A stretch of DNA of 17,574 bases from Legionellaceae bacterium (GCA_947504795.1 CANNJG010000022.1:1-17574); one strand, 5' to 3'. Counted from the first letter of the stretch, positions 7,637-15,962 are shown. Numbers and translations are program-made. The notes: a model not told the origin generated them from the letters alone.

Positions 7637-7693
7637 AAAAAGCAGATAAAGACCTATTGCACTGACAGGTAAAGATTTTCTCTGCTTGTTCTA
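7634..7693 (+). repeat. Long inverted repeat overlapping the aroDE stop
   Basis: TAGAAAAAGCAGA (7634-7646) and TCTGCTTGTTCTA (7681-7693) pair at 12 of 13 positions around a 34-base loop, which itself contains a small ACCT/AGGT stem. The left arm begins at the aroDE stop codon. It could end the transcript, although no T run follows, or be a protein-binding site. Confidence 0.45.
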
Positions 7694-7719
7694 GGTTAAA
7701 TATAGGACATTTTTCGGAC

Positions 7720-7748
7720 TTGATTCCGAGCACCAAACAGCGTACCAT
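7720..7748 (+). promoter_or_regulatory. Possible manC promoter
   Basis: TTGATT (7720-7725) and TACCAT (7743-7748) are spaced by 17 bases and each match the sigma70 hexamers at four of six positions. They lie 40 bases before ATG 7789. The call is plausible but not strong. Confidence 0.35.
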
Positions 7749-7788
7749 TTTGTTTATTTTATCGCCAAAATTAGGTTAAAAACAGACT

Positions 7789-9213
7789 ATGATATTAATT
7801 CCAACAATTCTCTGTGGTGGTGCAGGTTCACGTTTGTGGCCAGTTTCTCGTGAACTACATCCTAAACCGTTTATTCGATTGAAAGATGGACAAAGTTTAT
7901 TGCAAAAAGCGTTTATTCGCGGCGCATTATTGCCTGATGTGAGCGAAGTATTAACGGTGACGAATCGTGAACTATTTTTTAAAATTGATGAAGAATTTGC
8001 GGTCGTAAATACCCGAAATTTATCCACTCGTTATATTTTAGAGCCTTTTGGGCGCAATACGGCAGCGGCCATTGCGATGTCCGCGTTGTATATCCGAAAC
8101 ATACATGGCAAAGATGCCATGATGTTGATATTAGCAGCGGATCATTTAGTGACGGATCAAGCGGCTTTTCAACACGCAGTGAGTGAAGCCGCGGTATTAG
8201 CTGCGCAAGATAAGCTTGTGACCTTTGGAATAAATCCGGATGCGCCTAATACGGGGTATGGTTATATTGAAGCGTCGGGTCAGGATGTGTTGCGTTTTGT
8301 GGAAAAACCGACACTAGAATTGGCAGAAATGTATCTGGCAACTGGGCGGTTTTTGTGGAACTCCGGGATGTTTTTATTTAAAGCTGAGGCAATTTTAGAC
8401 GCTTTAAACCTTTGTTGTCCGGAGATTCTTATCAAAGCTCAGCAATGTTTTGAGTTATCGAAAGTCTCGCAATCAGAGTTGTCTGAACAATTATTATTGG
8501 AAGCAGAAAGCTTTGCCTTGATTGAAGAGGAATCAATTGATTACGCGGTGATGGAACGCTCTCAAGCCGTTGCGGTGGTTAAATGTAGTATCGGTTGGAC
8601 AGACGTTGGATCGTGGACAGTGTTGGGTGAGTTGGTTACGCCGGATGAAAAAGGAAATCGAATTTCAGGTCAAGCGTGTTTACATGATGTGACAAATTGT
8701 ACTATTTCTTCAGATACCCGTTTGGTGGGCGCGGTTGGGATCGATCACTTATTGATTATTGATACACCCGATGCGTTATTAGTCGCGGATCAAGCCCGGG
8801 CACAGGATGTAAAGCATATCTATGCGCAGCTCAAAAAAGAAGGTCATGAAGTCCATAAAGTCCATCGAACCGTGCATCGTCCCTGGGGAAGTTATACCAT
8901 TTTAGAAGAAAGCCCCAGTTTTAAAATTAAGCGTATTGTCGTGAAGCCACAAGCTTCTTTAAGTTTGCAAATGCATCATCATCGATCCGAGCATTGGATT
9001 GTAGTGAGCGGCATGGCAGAAGTGGTATGCGGTGAAGCGTCCTATTTGGTATCGACGAATGAGTCGACTTACATTCCTGCAGGACGTAAACATCGCTTGA
9101 AACATCCTGGAGTGCTCGAGTTGGTGATGATTGAAGTGCAATCAGGGCAGTATTTAGGGGAAGATGATATCGTGCGTTTTGAAGATAATTACGGCAGAGT
9201 AGACGTCGTTTGA
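7789..9213 (+). CDS. manC: Mannose-1-phosphate guanylyltransferase / mannose-6-phosphate isomerase
   Basis: This bifunctional enzyme makes GDP-mannose for surface polysaccharides. At 474 residues it has the full type II length. The nucleotidyltransferase domain has CGGAGSRLWPVSRE (9-22) with PKPF, then EPFGRNTAAA, LAADH, NTGYGYIE, FVEKP, LWNSGMF and the WTDVGSW element. The C-terminal cupin domain (about 360-474) carries HRPWGSY, QMHHHRSEHW with the metal-binding histidines, and YIPAGRKHR. All key motifs are intact. No other mannose or polysaccharide gene is visible here; the next gene is rep, whose start overlaps this stop. The ribosome site before ATG 7789 is weak. Confidence 0.96.
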   Translation: MILIPTILCGGAGSRLWPVSRELHPKPFIRLKDGQSLLQKAFIRGALLPDVSEVLTVTNRELFFKIDEEFAVVNTRNLSTRYILEPFGRNTAAAIAMSALYIRNIHGKDAMMLILAADHLVTDQAAFQHAVSEAAVLAAQDKLVTFGINPDAPNTGYGYIEASGQDVLRFVEKPTLELAEMYLATGRFLWNSGMFLFKAEAILDALNLCCPEILIKAQQCFELSKVSQSELSEQLLLEAESFALIEEESIDYAVMERSQAVAVVKCSIGWTDVGSWTVLGELVTPDEKGNRISGQACLHDVTNCTISSDTRLVGAVGIDHLLIIDTPDALLVADQARAQDVKHIYAQLKKEGHEVHKVHRTVHRPWGSYTILEESPSFKIKRIVVKPQASLSLQMHHHRSEHWIVVSGMAEVVCGEASYLVSTNESTYIPAGRKHRLKHPGVLELVMIEVQSGQYLGEDDIVRFEDNYGRVDVV

Positions 9214-11210
9214 AGCTTGACACCCTCAATGCACAACAAAAAGAGGCGGTGCGCTACATCGAAGGCCCTTTATTGGTGCTCGCAGGAGCTGGAAGTGGTA
9301 AAACCCGGGTTATTACTCAAAAAATTACCTATTTGATTGAACAATGTGATTATTCCGCCTCGAGTATTTGCGCCTTAACTTTTACTAATAAAGCCGCGCG
9401 TGAAATGCAACATCGCCTCAGTGAGTCGCTATCTGCGAAGCAACGTCGCGGTATTGTTGTGTCTACATTTCATTCTTTAGGGTTAACCATCTTAAAACGT
9501 GAAGCGTTGCGCTGCGGATTAACACAAAGTTTTTCTATTTTTGATCCGGATGACTGCCTCCAAATAATACGCGGTCTTTTACCCCCTGCTTTTGCTCAAG
9601 ATAGGACCGCACTTGTGCAACGTCAACAGCAATTTTCTCAATGGAAATCAGATTTGTTTACGCTCGAAGCAATCGCCCTTATCAACCCTGAAGCGAGTCA
9701 GCAATATCAACACTATCAAGCGACGTTGCGCGCCTACAATGCGGTTGATTTTGATGACTTAATTGCATTACCTGTAGGATTGCTCCAGCAAGATCGTGAA
9801 GTTTTGACCCATTGGCAACAGCGATTTCGACATATTTTAGTCGATGAATATCAAGATTCAAATGGAAGCCAATATCAATTTCTCGCCGCTTTGTTAGGCG
9901 ACCGTGCGCGCTTGACTGCGGTTGGGGATGATGATCAGTCTATTTATGCATGGCGTGGCGCTAAGCCGCAAAATTTGGCGCAATTACAGCATGATTTTGC
10001 GTCTTTAAAAGTTATTACCTTGGAGCAAAATTATCGTTCTACGGGTCAGATATTGCAGGCGGCTAATCATTTAATTGCGCATAATCCTAAGTTGTTTCCT
10101 AAAAAATTATGGTCTGAGTATGGACCCGGGGAATCCATCCGCGTGTTATCGTGCAAGGATGAGCAAGATGAGGCAGCGCTCATTGTCGCAGACTTGATCA
10201 GTCATAAATTGCGTCAACGCCGCGGATTTCGTGATTATGCGATTTTATATCGCAGTAACCATCAAGCGCGGTTATTTGAAGCGGTATTACGCACCCAAGG
10301 GATCCCTTACCATATCAGTGGGGGGCAATCTTGGTTCGCGCGTGCGGAAGTAAAAGATTGGCTGGCATATTTAAAATTATTATGTAATGAAACCGATGAC
10401 GCTGCTTTTTTGCGCGTGATTACCACCCCAAAACGTGGGATTGGTCAGGCAACGCTCACAGTTTTGGGCGATTATGCAAAAGCGCGGGGGCAATCGTTAT
10501 TGGCGTGTTGTGATCATTTGGCGTTAAGTGACAAAGTCGCTGCAGCGCCTAGGGCTCTTATGCAACAGTTCAAGCAATTTCTTTTTTCGTACCAACAACG
10601 ATTACCTACGCAACCGATTGTTGAGGTTTTGAAAGAAATGGTAGATGAAGTAGGCTATGAGGCCTATATTTACGAGCAGGCGGACACCCCACAACAAGCG
10701 CAAAAACGGATGGATAATGTTTGGCAACTTATCGATTGGGTGGGTAATTTATTAAGCAAAGATGAAGACAATACGTTATCGGATGCAGTGAATAAGCTGA
10801 TTTTGATTGATATTTTAGATCAAGCAGAGGACAGTACGGCCGATGTTGTGCAATTGATGACATTGCATGCCGCCAAGGGATTAGAGTTTCCGTGTGTCTA
10901 TTTAGTGGGAATGGAAGAAGGGATTCTTCCTCATCAAATGAGTGAAGCAGATCATCAAATTGAGGAAGAGCGGCGCTTAGCCTATGTGGGGATCACGCGT
11001 GCGCAACGCGTATTGACCCTTTCTTTGGCACGCCGCCGCCGCCGTGGTGGTGAGGTTGTGACCTGTTTGCCGAGTCGATTTTTAGAAGAATTGCCGCCCG
11101 ATAGTATTGAATGGTTTGGACGCGAAGGGGAACGCGATGAGGTCAAGTCGAAAGCGCTAGCACAATCGCATTTGGCGACTCTTAAACATCTATTGCAGAG
11201 TAAATCCTAG
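9210..11210 (+). CDS. rep: ATP-dependent DNA helicase Rep
   Basis: This is a superfamily 1A 3'-5' helicase that removes protein roadblocks ahead of replication forks. The 666 residues include Walker A AGAGSGKT (25-32), TFTNKAAREM, VDEYQDS with Asp212-Glu213, GDDDQSIYAWRGA, EQNYRST, LMTLHAAKGLEFP and YVGITRAQ. It is Rep and not UvrD or PcrA, because the C-terminus (QSHLATLKHLLQSKS) and the PKRGIG region follow E. coli Rep. The start is TTG 9210: it gives MKLDTLNAQQKEAV, aligning with E. coli MRLNPGQQQAV, and no ATG occurs before the Walker box. TTG overlaps the manC stop as TTGA, suggesting translational coupling and one transcript with manC. Confidence 0.96.
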   Translation: MKLDTLNAQQKEAVRYIEGPLLVLAGAGSGKTRVITQKITYLIEQCDYSASSICALTFTNKAAREMQHRLSESLSAKQRRGIVVSTFHSLGLTILKREALRCGLTQSFSIFDPDDCLQIIRGLLPPAFAQDRTALVQRQQQFSQWKSDLFTLEAIALINPEASQQYQHYQATLRAYNAVDFDDLIALPVGLLQQDREVLTHWQQRFRHILVDEYQDSNGSQYQFLAALLGDRARLTAVGDDDQSIYAWRGAKPQNLAQLQHDFASLKVITLEQNYRSTGQILQAANHLIAHNPKLFPKKLWSEYGPGESIRVLSCKDEQDEAALIVADLISHKLRQRRGFRDYAILYRSNHQARLFEAVLRTQGIPYHISGGQSWFARAEVKDWLAYLKLLCNETDDAAFLRVITTPKRGIGQATLTVLGDYAKARGQSLLACCDHLALSDKVAAAPRALMQQFKQFLFSYQQRLPTQPIVEVLKEMVDEVGYEAYIYEQADTPQQAQKRMDNVWQLIDWVGNLLSKDEDNTLSDAVNKLILIDILDQAEDSTADVVQLMTLHAAKGLEFPCVYLVGMEEGILPHQMSEADHQIEEERRLAYVGITRAQRVLTLSLARRRRRGGEVVTCLPSRFLEELPPDSIEWFGREGERDEVKSKALAQSHLATLKHLLQSKS

Positions 11211-11502
11211 TTCAATGTTAATGCCCCACGTCGGCCAGAAGCAGCTGTACAAAGAATGACTTCCAATGTCATTGATTCATGGTTAAGATGTCATTTTCAG
11301 AAGTGAGCTGCACGGATTTCAGAAGCCAGCTTCTCGCCATCTAAATACCCCCCATGTTTTTGATTAAATCAAAATAATAGGAGAACGGGTCCATCTGATT
11401 ACCAAGCTGATGTAGGCTGGGTCTTGACCCAGTATTGATTATAAAACCACGGGAATTCCGTAAGAGCCAAAAAATAACAAGGCAAATACTGAATAGATCA
11501 AT
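11211..11502. other. Gene-free gap between rep and the photolyase gene
   Basis: No convincing gene is seen on either strand. The stretch holds several small symmetric elements: AATGAC/GTCATT (11255-11273), GAAGC/GCTTC around 11321-11332 and the CTGGGTC palindrome at 11417-11432. ATGTCATT occurs twice (11266-11300 area). It resembles eroded non-coding DNA, but I cannot name its source. Confidence 0.5.
11417..11432. repeat. Short perfect palindrome CTGGGTC-TT-GACCCAG
   Basis: Two 7-base arms pair perfectly around TT. The right side, TTGACCCAGT, is the same ten bases found in the right arm of the hairpin after hfq (5577-5586). It could be a dispersed palindromic unit or an operator site. Only these two partial copies are visible in the window. 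Confidence 0.4.
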
Positions 11503-11517
11503 ATGCATTGGTATGAT
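11489..11517 (+). promoter_or_regulatory. Photolyase promoter with extended -10
   Basis: TATGAT (11512-11517) is preceded by TGG, the same extended -10 arrangement as at gyrB. The -35 (CTGAAT, 11489-11494) is weak, as is common with extended -10 promoters. A start near 11524 falls after ATG 11503 and before ATG 11545, which supports the later start codon. Confidence 0.45.
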
Positions 11518-11544
11518 ACCTGGATTATCCCAAGAGTAGAAAAC

Positions 11545-13077
11545 ATGACGTATCCCATTAACATTGTCTGGTTCAAGCGGGATTTACGAATCAATGATCA
11601 CGCACCCATCATAGAGGCGGCTCGTCATGGCATCGTGCTGCCACTTTACATCATTGAGCCAGAACTTTGGACGCTACCCGATAGCTCCCGACGTCATTGG
11701 CATTTTATTCACGACTCGCTTATCGATTTGCAAAACGCACTGGCAGCACTTGGTACAAAACTTGTGATTCGCACAGGAGAGGTCTTGGACGTAATGACCT
11801 GTTTGCTCGGAGAAACAGGCGGTTTTACACTGTGGTCGCATGAAGAAACCGGAAATAATTGGACCTACCAACGCGATATTCGAGTCGCACAATGGTGTAA
11901 AGCACAGGAATTATCATGGCATGAATACCCATCCAATGGGGTCGTGCGTCGATTAAAAAGCCGTGATAGTTGGGGCGCTACGCGTAATGCACGGATGGCG
12001 TCATCACTCATCACCTCACCCACTCGTTTAATTAGCTTTTCACCTTGTTTATCAGAGCCCTTACCTGAAAAAAATCATCTACTGTTTGGGTCTCAAAATA
12101 TCGGATGCGTGCAATCAGGCGGTCGCAAAGAAGCGCTTAGAACACTGGATTCATTTCTGAACACACGTGGTCGTTATTATACGGTTACCATTTCTAAACC
12201 GGGTGTATCGGCAAGACATTGTTCGCGCTTGAGTACACATATTACCTATGGCACGCTCTCCATAAGGGAAATTGAACAGGCCACAATTGCTAAGATGGCA
12301 TTCCTGTCGAGTAGAAACGATGCCGAAGCATCCTTTTTTCATCGTAATCTGTCCGCTTTTTTATCCCGTCTTGCTTGGCATTGTCATTTTATCCAAAAGC
12401 TTGAGCAACAGCCTGATATCGAGTTTAAATGCATGCATCAAGCGTTTGAAGGCATGCGAGAATCATTTTTTAGAGATGACTTTTTTGATGCATGGAAATC
12501 GGGGAATACGGGCTACCCATTAATCGATGCTTGCATGCGATCATTACATGCTAATGGTTGGATAACCTTTCGAATGCGTGCGATGTTAGTTTCCTTTGCC
12601 AGTTATCATTTATGGCTTGATTGGCGAAAAACAGCGCCCTTTTTAGCACAACTTTTCACCGATTATGAGCCAGGAATTCACTATTCACAGTTTCAAATGC
12701 AATCGGGTGTCACCGGCATTAATGTAATACGCATGTATAACCCCATTAAGCAGTCTTATGATCACGACCCGACAGGTCAGTTCATACGTCGCTATGTGCC
12801 CGAACTAAAACCGGTTTCAGATGTATTTATTCATGAACCGTGGAACATGAATAATCCACCTGCAAATTACCCCAAGCCTATTGTGGAACATAATGTGGCC
12901 ATTAAGTTTGCCCGTGCTGAAATTGCAAAACGTCGACAGCAAGATGGATTTAAAGAAAATGCCCAAGCAGTCAACAAAGCATTGGGCAGTCGCAATCGTG
13001 GGCCTTCAACGCGTCGTGCTCATAAGAAAAAAGATGACCGGCAATTAAATTTTGATTGGTATAATGATGACGAATAA
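11545..13077 (+). CDS. Photolyase/cryptochrome family flavoprotein
   Basis: The protein of 510 residues begins MTYPINIVWFKRDLRINDHA, the photolyase N-terminal alpha/beta domain. The FAD-binding domain has NTGYPLIDACMRSL (about 321-334) and then GIHYSQFQMQSGVTGIN, IRMYNP and FIRRYVPEL. Members use blue light and FAD to repair pyrimidine dimers or to sense light. The Lys/Arg-rich C-terminus resembles the bacterial class annotated as cryptochrome/deoxyribodipyrimidine photolyase. Trp360 aligns with E. coli Trp359, but the position of Trp382 is Phe383 here. ATG 11545 is chosen over 11503 because it has AAGAG upstream and starts at the conserved region. The DUF2805 gene follows within 35 bases. 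Repair versus sensing cannot be decided from sequence. Confidence 0.9.
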   Translation: MTYPINIVWFKRDLRINDHAPIIEAARHGIVLPLYIIEPELWTLPDSSRRHWHFIHDSLIDLQNALAALGTKLVIRTGEVLDVMTCLLGETGGFTLWSHEETGNNWTYQRDIRVAQWCKAQELSWHEYPSNGVVRRLKSRDSWGATRNARMASSLITSPTRLISFSPCLSEPLPEKNHLLFGSQNIGCVQSGGRKEALRTLDSFLNTRGRYYTVTISKPGVSARHCSRLSTHITYGTLSIREIEQATIAKMAFLSSRNDAEASFFHRNLSAFLSRLAWHCHFIQKLEQQPDIEFKCMHQAFEGMRESFFRDDFFDAWKSGNTGYPLIDACMRSLHANGWITFRMRAMLVSFASYHLWLDWRKTAPFLAQLFTDYEPGIHYSQFQMQSGVTGINVIRMYNPIKQSYDHDPTGQFIRRYVPELKPVSDVFIHEPWNMNNPPANYPKPIVEHNVAIKFARAEIAKRRQQDGFKENAQAVNKALGSRNRGPSTRRAHKKKDDRQLNFDWYNDDE

Positions 13078-13112
13078 TGTGGCTAATGACCAGGCATTCC
13101 AATGGTGATGAA

Positions 13113-13358
13113 ATGAAAACACAATTTAACGACGCCTTTATTGATGAAATTATTCGCATGGCATGGGCTGATGATATATCTTTCGATAAAATCAAAAAAG
13201 ACAACGGGCTATCTGAAGCCGAAGTCATTAAAATCATGCGCCACAGTTTAAAACCAGGTGGTTTTAAACTGTGGCGTAAACGGGTTTCTGGTCGTCGCTC
13301 TAAACATGAAAGAAAAGCAAAATTATTAAAACGGGAGACTTTTGAATCACCTGAATAA
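13113..13358 (+). CDS. DUF2805/TIGR03643 family small protein
   Basis: The 81 residues match the TIGR03643/DUF2805 pattern: an N-terminal helix IDEIIRMAWADDISFDKI, then GLSEAEVIKIMR, then the signature KPGGFKLWRKRVSGRRSKH, with a very basic tail. The fold looks helix-turn-helix-like, but no function is established to my knowledge. Genes of this family are often found beside photolyase/cryptochrome genes, as here. ATG 13113 has GGTGA upstream. An in-frame ATG at 13077 overlaps the photolyase stop (TAATG) and would add 12 residues; either start implies co-expression with the photolyase. The coding sequence contains a perfect 18-bp inverted repeat. Confidence 0.85.
   Translation: MKTQFNDAFIDEIIRMAWADDISFDKIKKDNGLSEAEVIKIMRHSLKPGGFKLWRKRVSGRRSKHERKAKLLKRETFESPE
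13237..13278. repeat. Perfect 18-bp inverted repeat inside the DUF2805 gene
   Basis: CGCCACAGTTTAAAACCA (13239-13256) is followed by GG and then its exact reverse complement (13259-13276). A G-U and an A-T pair extend the stem to 20 pairs in RNA. The hairpin encodes RHSLKPGGFKLWR, the conserved core of the family, so it lies within functional coding sequence. It would block the start of neither neighbouring gene. Confidence 0.9.
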
Positions 13359-13418
13359 ATATATCACCAAAATAAATTAGAAAAGACACTCAAGGTAATT
13401 GTTGTGGCCCGCAATCAC

Positions 13419-13553
13419 AAACAGCTCGGCTCGGATTTAACCATCTTGCGTTTGAGGCACTTGTAATGTAACCGGCTCCCCTCGTGTGTAGAGCTGGCGT
13501 GCTCGATATTCATTACGGCAGCCAATTCGTTCATCAGCGCGCTCATGTGTCGT
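13419..13553 (-). pseudogene. IS256-type (mutator) transposase fragment
   Basis: Read on the minus strand from 13553, the frame gives ERADERIGCRNEYRARQLYT, then RGEPVTLQVPQTQDG, a stop (TAA, 13439-13437), and IRAELF in the same frame. This follows the N-terminal pattern of IS256 transposases, where an R-x-GYRNGYRxR element leads into LxVPQxRDG and then a short F-x-x-ELF. The stop codon and loss of the remaining roughly 300 residues show that it is dead. No inverted terminal repeats are visible. Confidence 0.65.
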
Positions 13554-13588
13554 TTAAAAAATTTTTAGCGACAGAACTCCATCTTGTA

Positions 13589-15844
13589 CTAGGACAAGGC
13601 GATACTATAAGGTTTTTTTATACAGGTACCGCAGGGATCGCTATTGAGGAGCCTCGAGAATTTGGATTGTGCGGCTTGAAATAAAAACAGTTTGTGATCG
13701 GATGTTTTGCGATAATCCGGTATGTCATCTAATGCTTTTTTGTTACTAGGTTTAAAGCCTTCGATGGTATCTTTATGCGCTTCAATGGGCGAGTTATCAC
13801 TTTCTGGCCTAAAGTAATAACTCCAGTGATAGGCCGCCCAGAAGAACGGTATAAACGGGGCCCTTAGAATTTGTTCAGGCAGATTGTTATGGTGATCATC
13901 ATTGGCTGCATTCACCAGGTGTTTTTTTAAAATTGCCGACGTATCCGTGCTATCGATGTGACTATGACCAAAAAAATAATCTAAATCTTGAACTAAATTT
14001 AATACCATCGAAGATACTACGGATAAAAAGACTGGGACGGCCTCAATGCGATCAAACATTTCGCCTTCACAAAATAAATGCAGTAAGAATAACAGAATGC
14101 GTAAGGGTTCGTAGAGCAAGCGAATAATCAGGCGAAACGGATTGCATTTTTGAGCGAAGGTTTCTTTCTCGAACGCCTCGGAGCTTAAGCCTAGGGCGGC
14201 TAAGCCAAGTGTATATAAAATACTGCCCCACGCTTCCCTAGTATGAGGTAGATGAATAAGACCGTTACAGAGTGCACTGATGAACCTTGATAGAAAAATA
14301 ACCGTAGGATTGTTTTCTAAATTTTCTAAAGTGCTGGCAATACTCTGAAAACTAAAAGGCAAGTCCGATAATCCAATAAACAGAGGTAAAATGAATTTTA
14401 AGGCTATCACCGGCATAATGTTCATCCAGCTAAATAACGGTAACGTTTGTCCGAAAACAGTTATCCAAGTACCCGCTGAGCAAAAGGTCACTAACGTTGC
14501 TAGGGTGAATAATAGGATAAACGCCACAAGAAAACATTTGGTTGCGGTTGTCCGATGAGCCGCATTTATCTTCTCCCAGAATTTTTGAAACGGGTTTTCG
14601 GTCAACATATCTGCCAATGAATTATACATTATTGTAAATTGAGCAAGACCGGAGAAAATAGCGAGCGGGACAATAATACACGGTAAGACACTGGCTGGAA
14701 TTAAAGCGAAATAAGGAATAATTGCAAACATTTCCAGATATAAATAAGAATTCCCCCATGCTATGATAAGTCCTGAGCAGATACTAAATAAACCGGCAAC
14801 ATATAAATAAAACTGATGCCACCTTAATTTTGACTGCCATTCCTCTCGATCGTTTTGAACCCACGCTATCAAAAGTTGGGATTGGTGATAGGTATAGAAT
14901 GCTTCTTTAATTTGGTTTGATATCTCTACAGAGAGTTGCACCTTATCTTCAGACGCTATTTCGCAATAGTCGGGATTTGGCTTTTTGTGTAAGGTTGCAT
15001 CGGCGAATCTATACGTATATTGTTCTTTAAAATCAGGATAGTTAGGATCTGTAGGCAGCGACAGTATTTTTTCATTCTCAGGAACGGGAATATCAATCCT
15101 ACTAAATAAATGATTAAAAATTAAGTCTTCGAACGCTTCTAAATGGACGCTCATCGCCTGAAGCGCTTGTCCATCTTCGTTGTCCGGACGTTGCTCATGG
15201 CGTTGCAATTCAAGTTGATACCGATATACCAGTTGAGCGATGTATTGTTTGGCATAGAGTGGATAGTTTTTTTGAGTGGCGTTGATCGCACTGATGGGGT
15301 TAAATTTTTTTAATATATCATTGAGCTGAATAATATGATTGTCATCTTCAAAAAACACATCGTCTTGAAAATCGTCTAGAAACGCGCCATAGTTTTGGAT
15401 ATCTTTTTCACAATATTTGCCATCTTTGCCACAAAAGCCTATCTTATAACCGGGGTCTTGTTTGATAATGACTACTTCATGAAGCAAGCAGACCTTTTTT
15501 TTCTCATCGGTTGTTAGTGTTTTGCTGGTTGTGAACCGCGCTCTGTCCTGGTCAAATGTTGCGAATTTTTCACGTAAATATTTCTTCATTAATTGTGTTT
15601 TTGCGTAATGCGGATCTGTGAGCTTCTCAATGGCGCCTCTAGCGTTTTGCTCGTTCACCTCGCCTTCATAAGCCACGGTTAGGCCAAATGCACATAATCC
15701 CCAAATGATAGAGGTTGGCCAAATAGCTAAGGTTCCGCCTAAACTCATTAGCCCTTGTGCAGAACTCCCACTGATAGATAACACCCACGAGATAGTGTTC
15801 GTCAAATTGGGACTGGGTTTAAAGTCATAAGCTACGTAGGGCAT
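13589..15844 (-). CDS. Large multi-membrane protein of unknown function
   Basis: I do not recognise this 751-residue protein. Hydrophobic segments lie near residues 28-58 (one or two), then in a dense cluster at about 345-364, 368-408, 437-457, 475-492, 514-532, 541-555, 571-591 and 602-618. Between them, residues 60-340 form a charged, probably cytoplasmic domain with four cysteines (119, 138, 145, 294) and an acidic stretch at 157-169. The tail (675-751) is hydrophilic. Transporter signatures and ATP-binding motifs are not seen. A good ribosome site (GGAG, five bases before ATG) and a clear promoter support expression. Proteins with this layout occur among orphan genes and type IV effectors of intracellular bacteria, but that is a guess. 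Confidence 0.85.
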   Translation of the reverse strand: MPYVAYDFKPSPNLTNTISWVLSISGSSAQGLMSLGGTLAIWPTSIIWGLCAFGLTVAYEGEVNEQNARGAIEKLTDPHYAKTQLMKKYLREKFATFDQDRARFTTSKTLTTDEKKKVCLLHEVVIIKQDPGYKIGFCGKDGKYCEKDIQNYGAFLDDFQDDVFFEDDNHIIQLNDILKKFNPISAINATQKNYPLYAKQYIAQLVYRYQLELQRHEQRPDNEDGQALQAMSVHLEAFEDLIFNHLFSRIDIPVPENEKILSLPTDPNYPDFKEQYTYRFADATLHKKPNPDYCEIASEDKVQLSVEISNQIKEAFYTYHQSQLLIAWVQNDREEWQSKLRWHQFYLYVAGLFSICSGLIIAWGNSYLYLEMFAIIPYFALIPASVLPCIIVPLAIFSGLAQFTIMYNSLADMLTENPFQKFWEKINAAHRTTATKCFLVAFILLFTLATLVTFCSAGTWITVFGQTLPLFSWMNIMPVIALKFILPLFIGLSDLPFSFQSIASTLENLENNPTVIFLSRFISALCNGLIHLPHTREAWGSILYTLGLAALGLSSEAFEKETFAQKCNPFRLIIRLLYEPLRILLFLLHLFCEGEMFDRIEAVPVFLSVVSSMVLNLVQDLDYFFGHSHIDSTDTSAILKKHLVNAANDDHHNNLPEQILRAPFIPFFWAAYHWSYYFRPESDNSPIEAHKDTIEGFKPSNKKALDDIPDYRKTSDHKLFLFQAAQSKFSRLLNSDPCGTCIKKPYSIALS

Positions 15845-15877
15845 GGGCGCTCCGCAGAGAGGTCATCAAAGAAAGCA

Positions 15878-15906
15878 ATGATACCCCAAATGGGAATGAT
15901 TATCAA
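15878..15906 (-). promoter_or_regulatory. Promoter of the 751-residue membrane protein gene
   Basis: On the minus strand TTGATA (15906-15901) and TATCAT (15883-15878) are spaced by exactly 17 bases; each differs from the sigma70 consensus at one position. The leader to ATG 15844 would be about 30 bases. It is the best-formed two-hexamer promoter in the window. Confidence 0.7.
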
Positions 15907-15962
15907 TAGCGTTTGGGCGATTTGCTTCGGCACGGTACCGCTTGACAGTCGTGAATGATAAC

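Noticed and set aside
11221..11360. Possible minus-strand coding scrap (reading GEKLASEIRAAHF and ILCTAASGRRGALTLN).
   Set aside because: Several stops interrupt it, and I could not tie it to any known family.
11503..11544. Upstream ATG for the photolyase.
   Set aside because: It lies before the predicted transcription start and adds 14 residues ahead of the conserved N-terminus.
13484..13684. 66-residue + strand frame across the gap after DUF2805.
   Set aside because: It is antisense to the IS256 remnant and to the end of the membrane-protein gene and has no family match or ribosome site.
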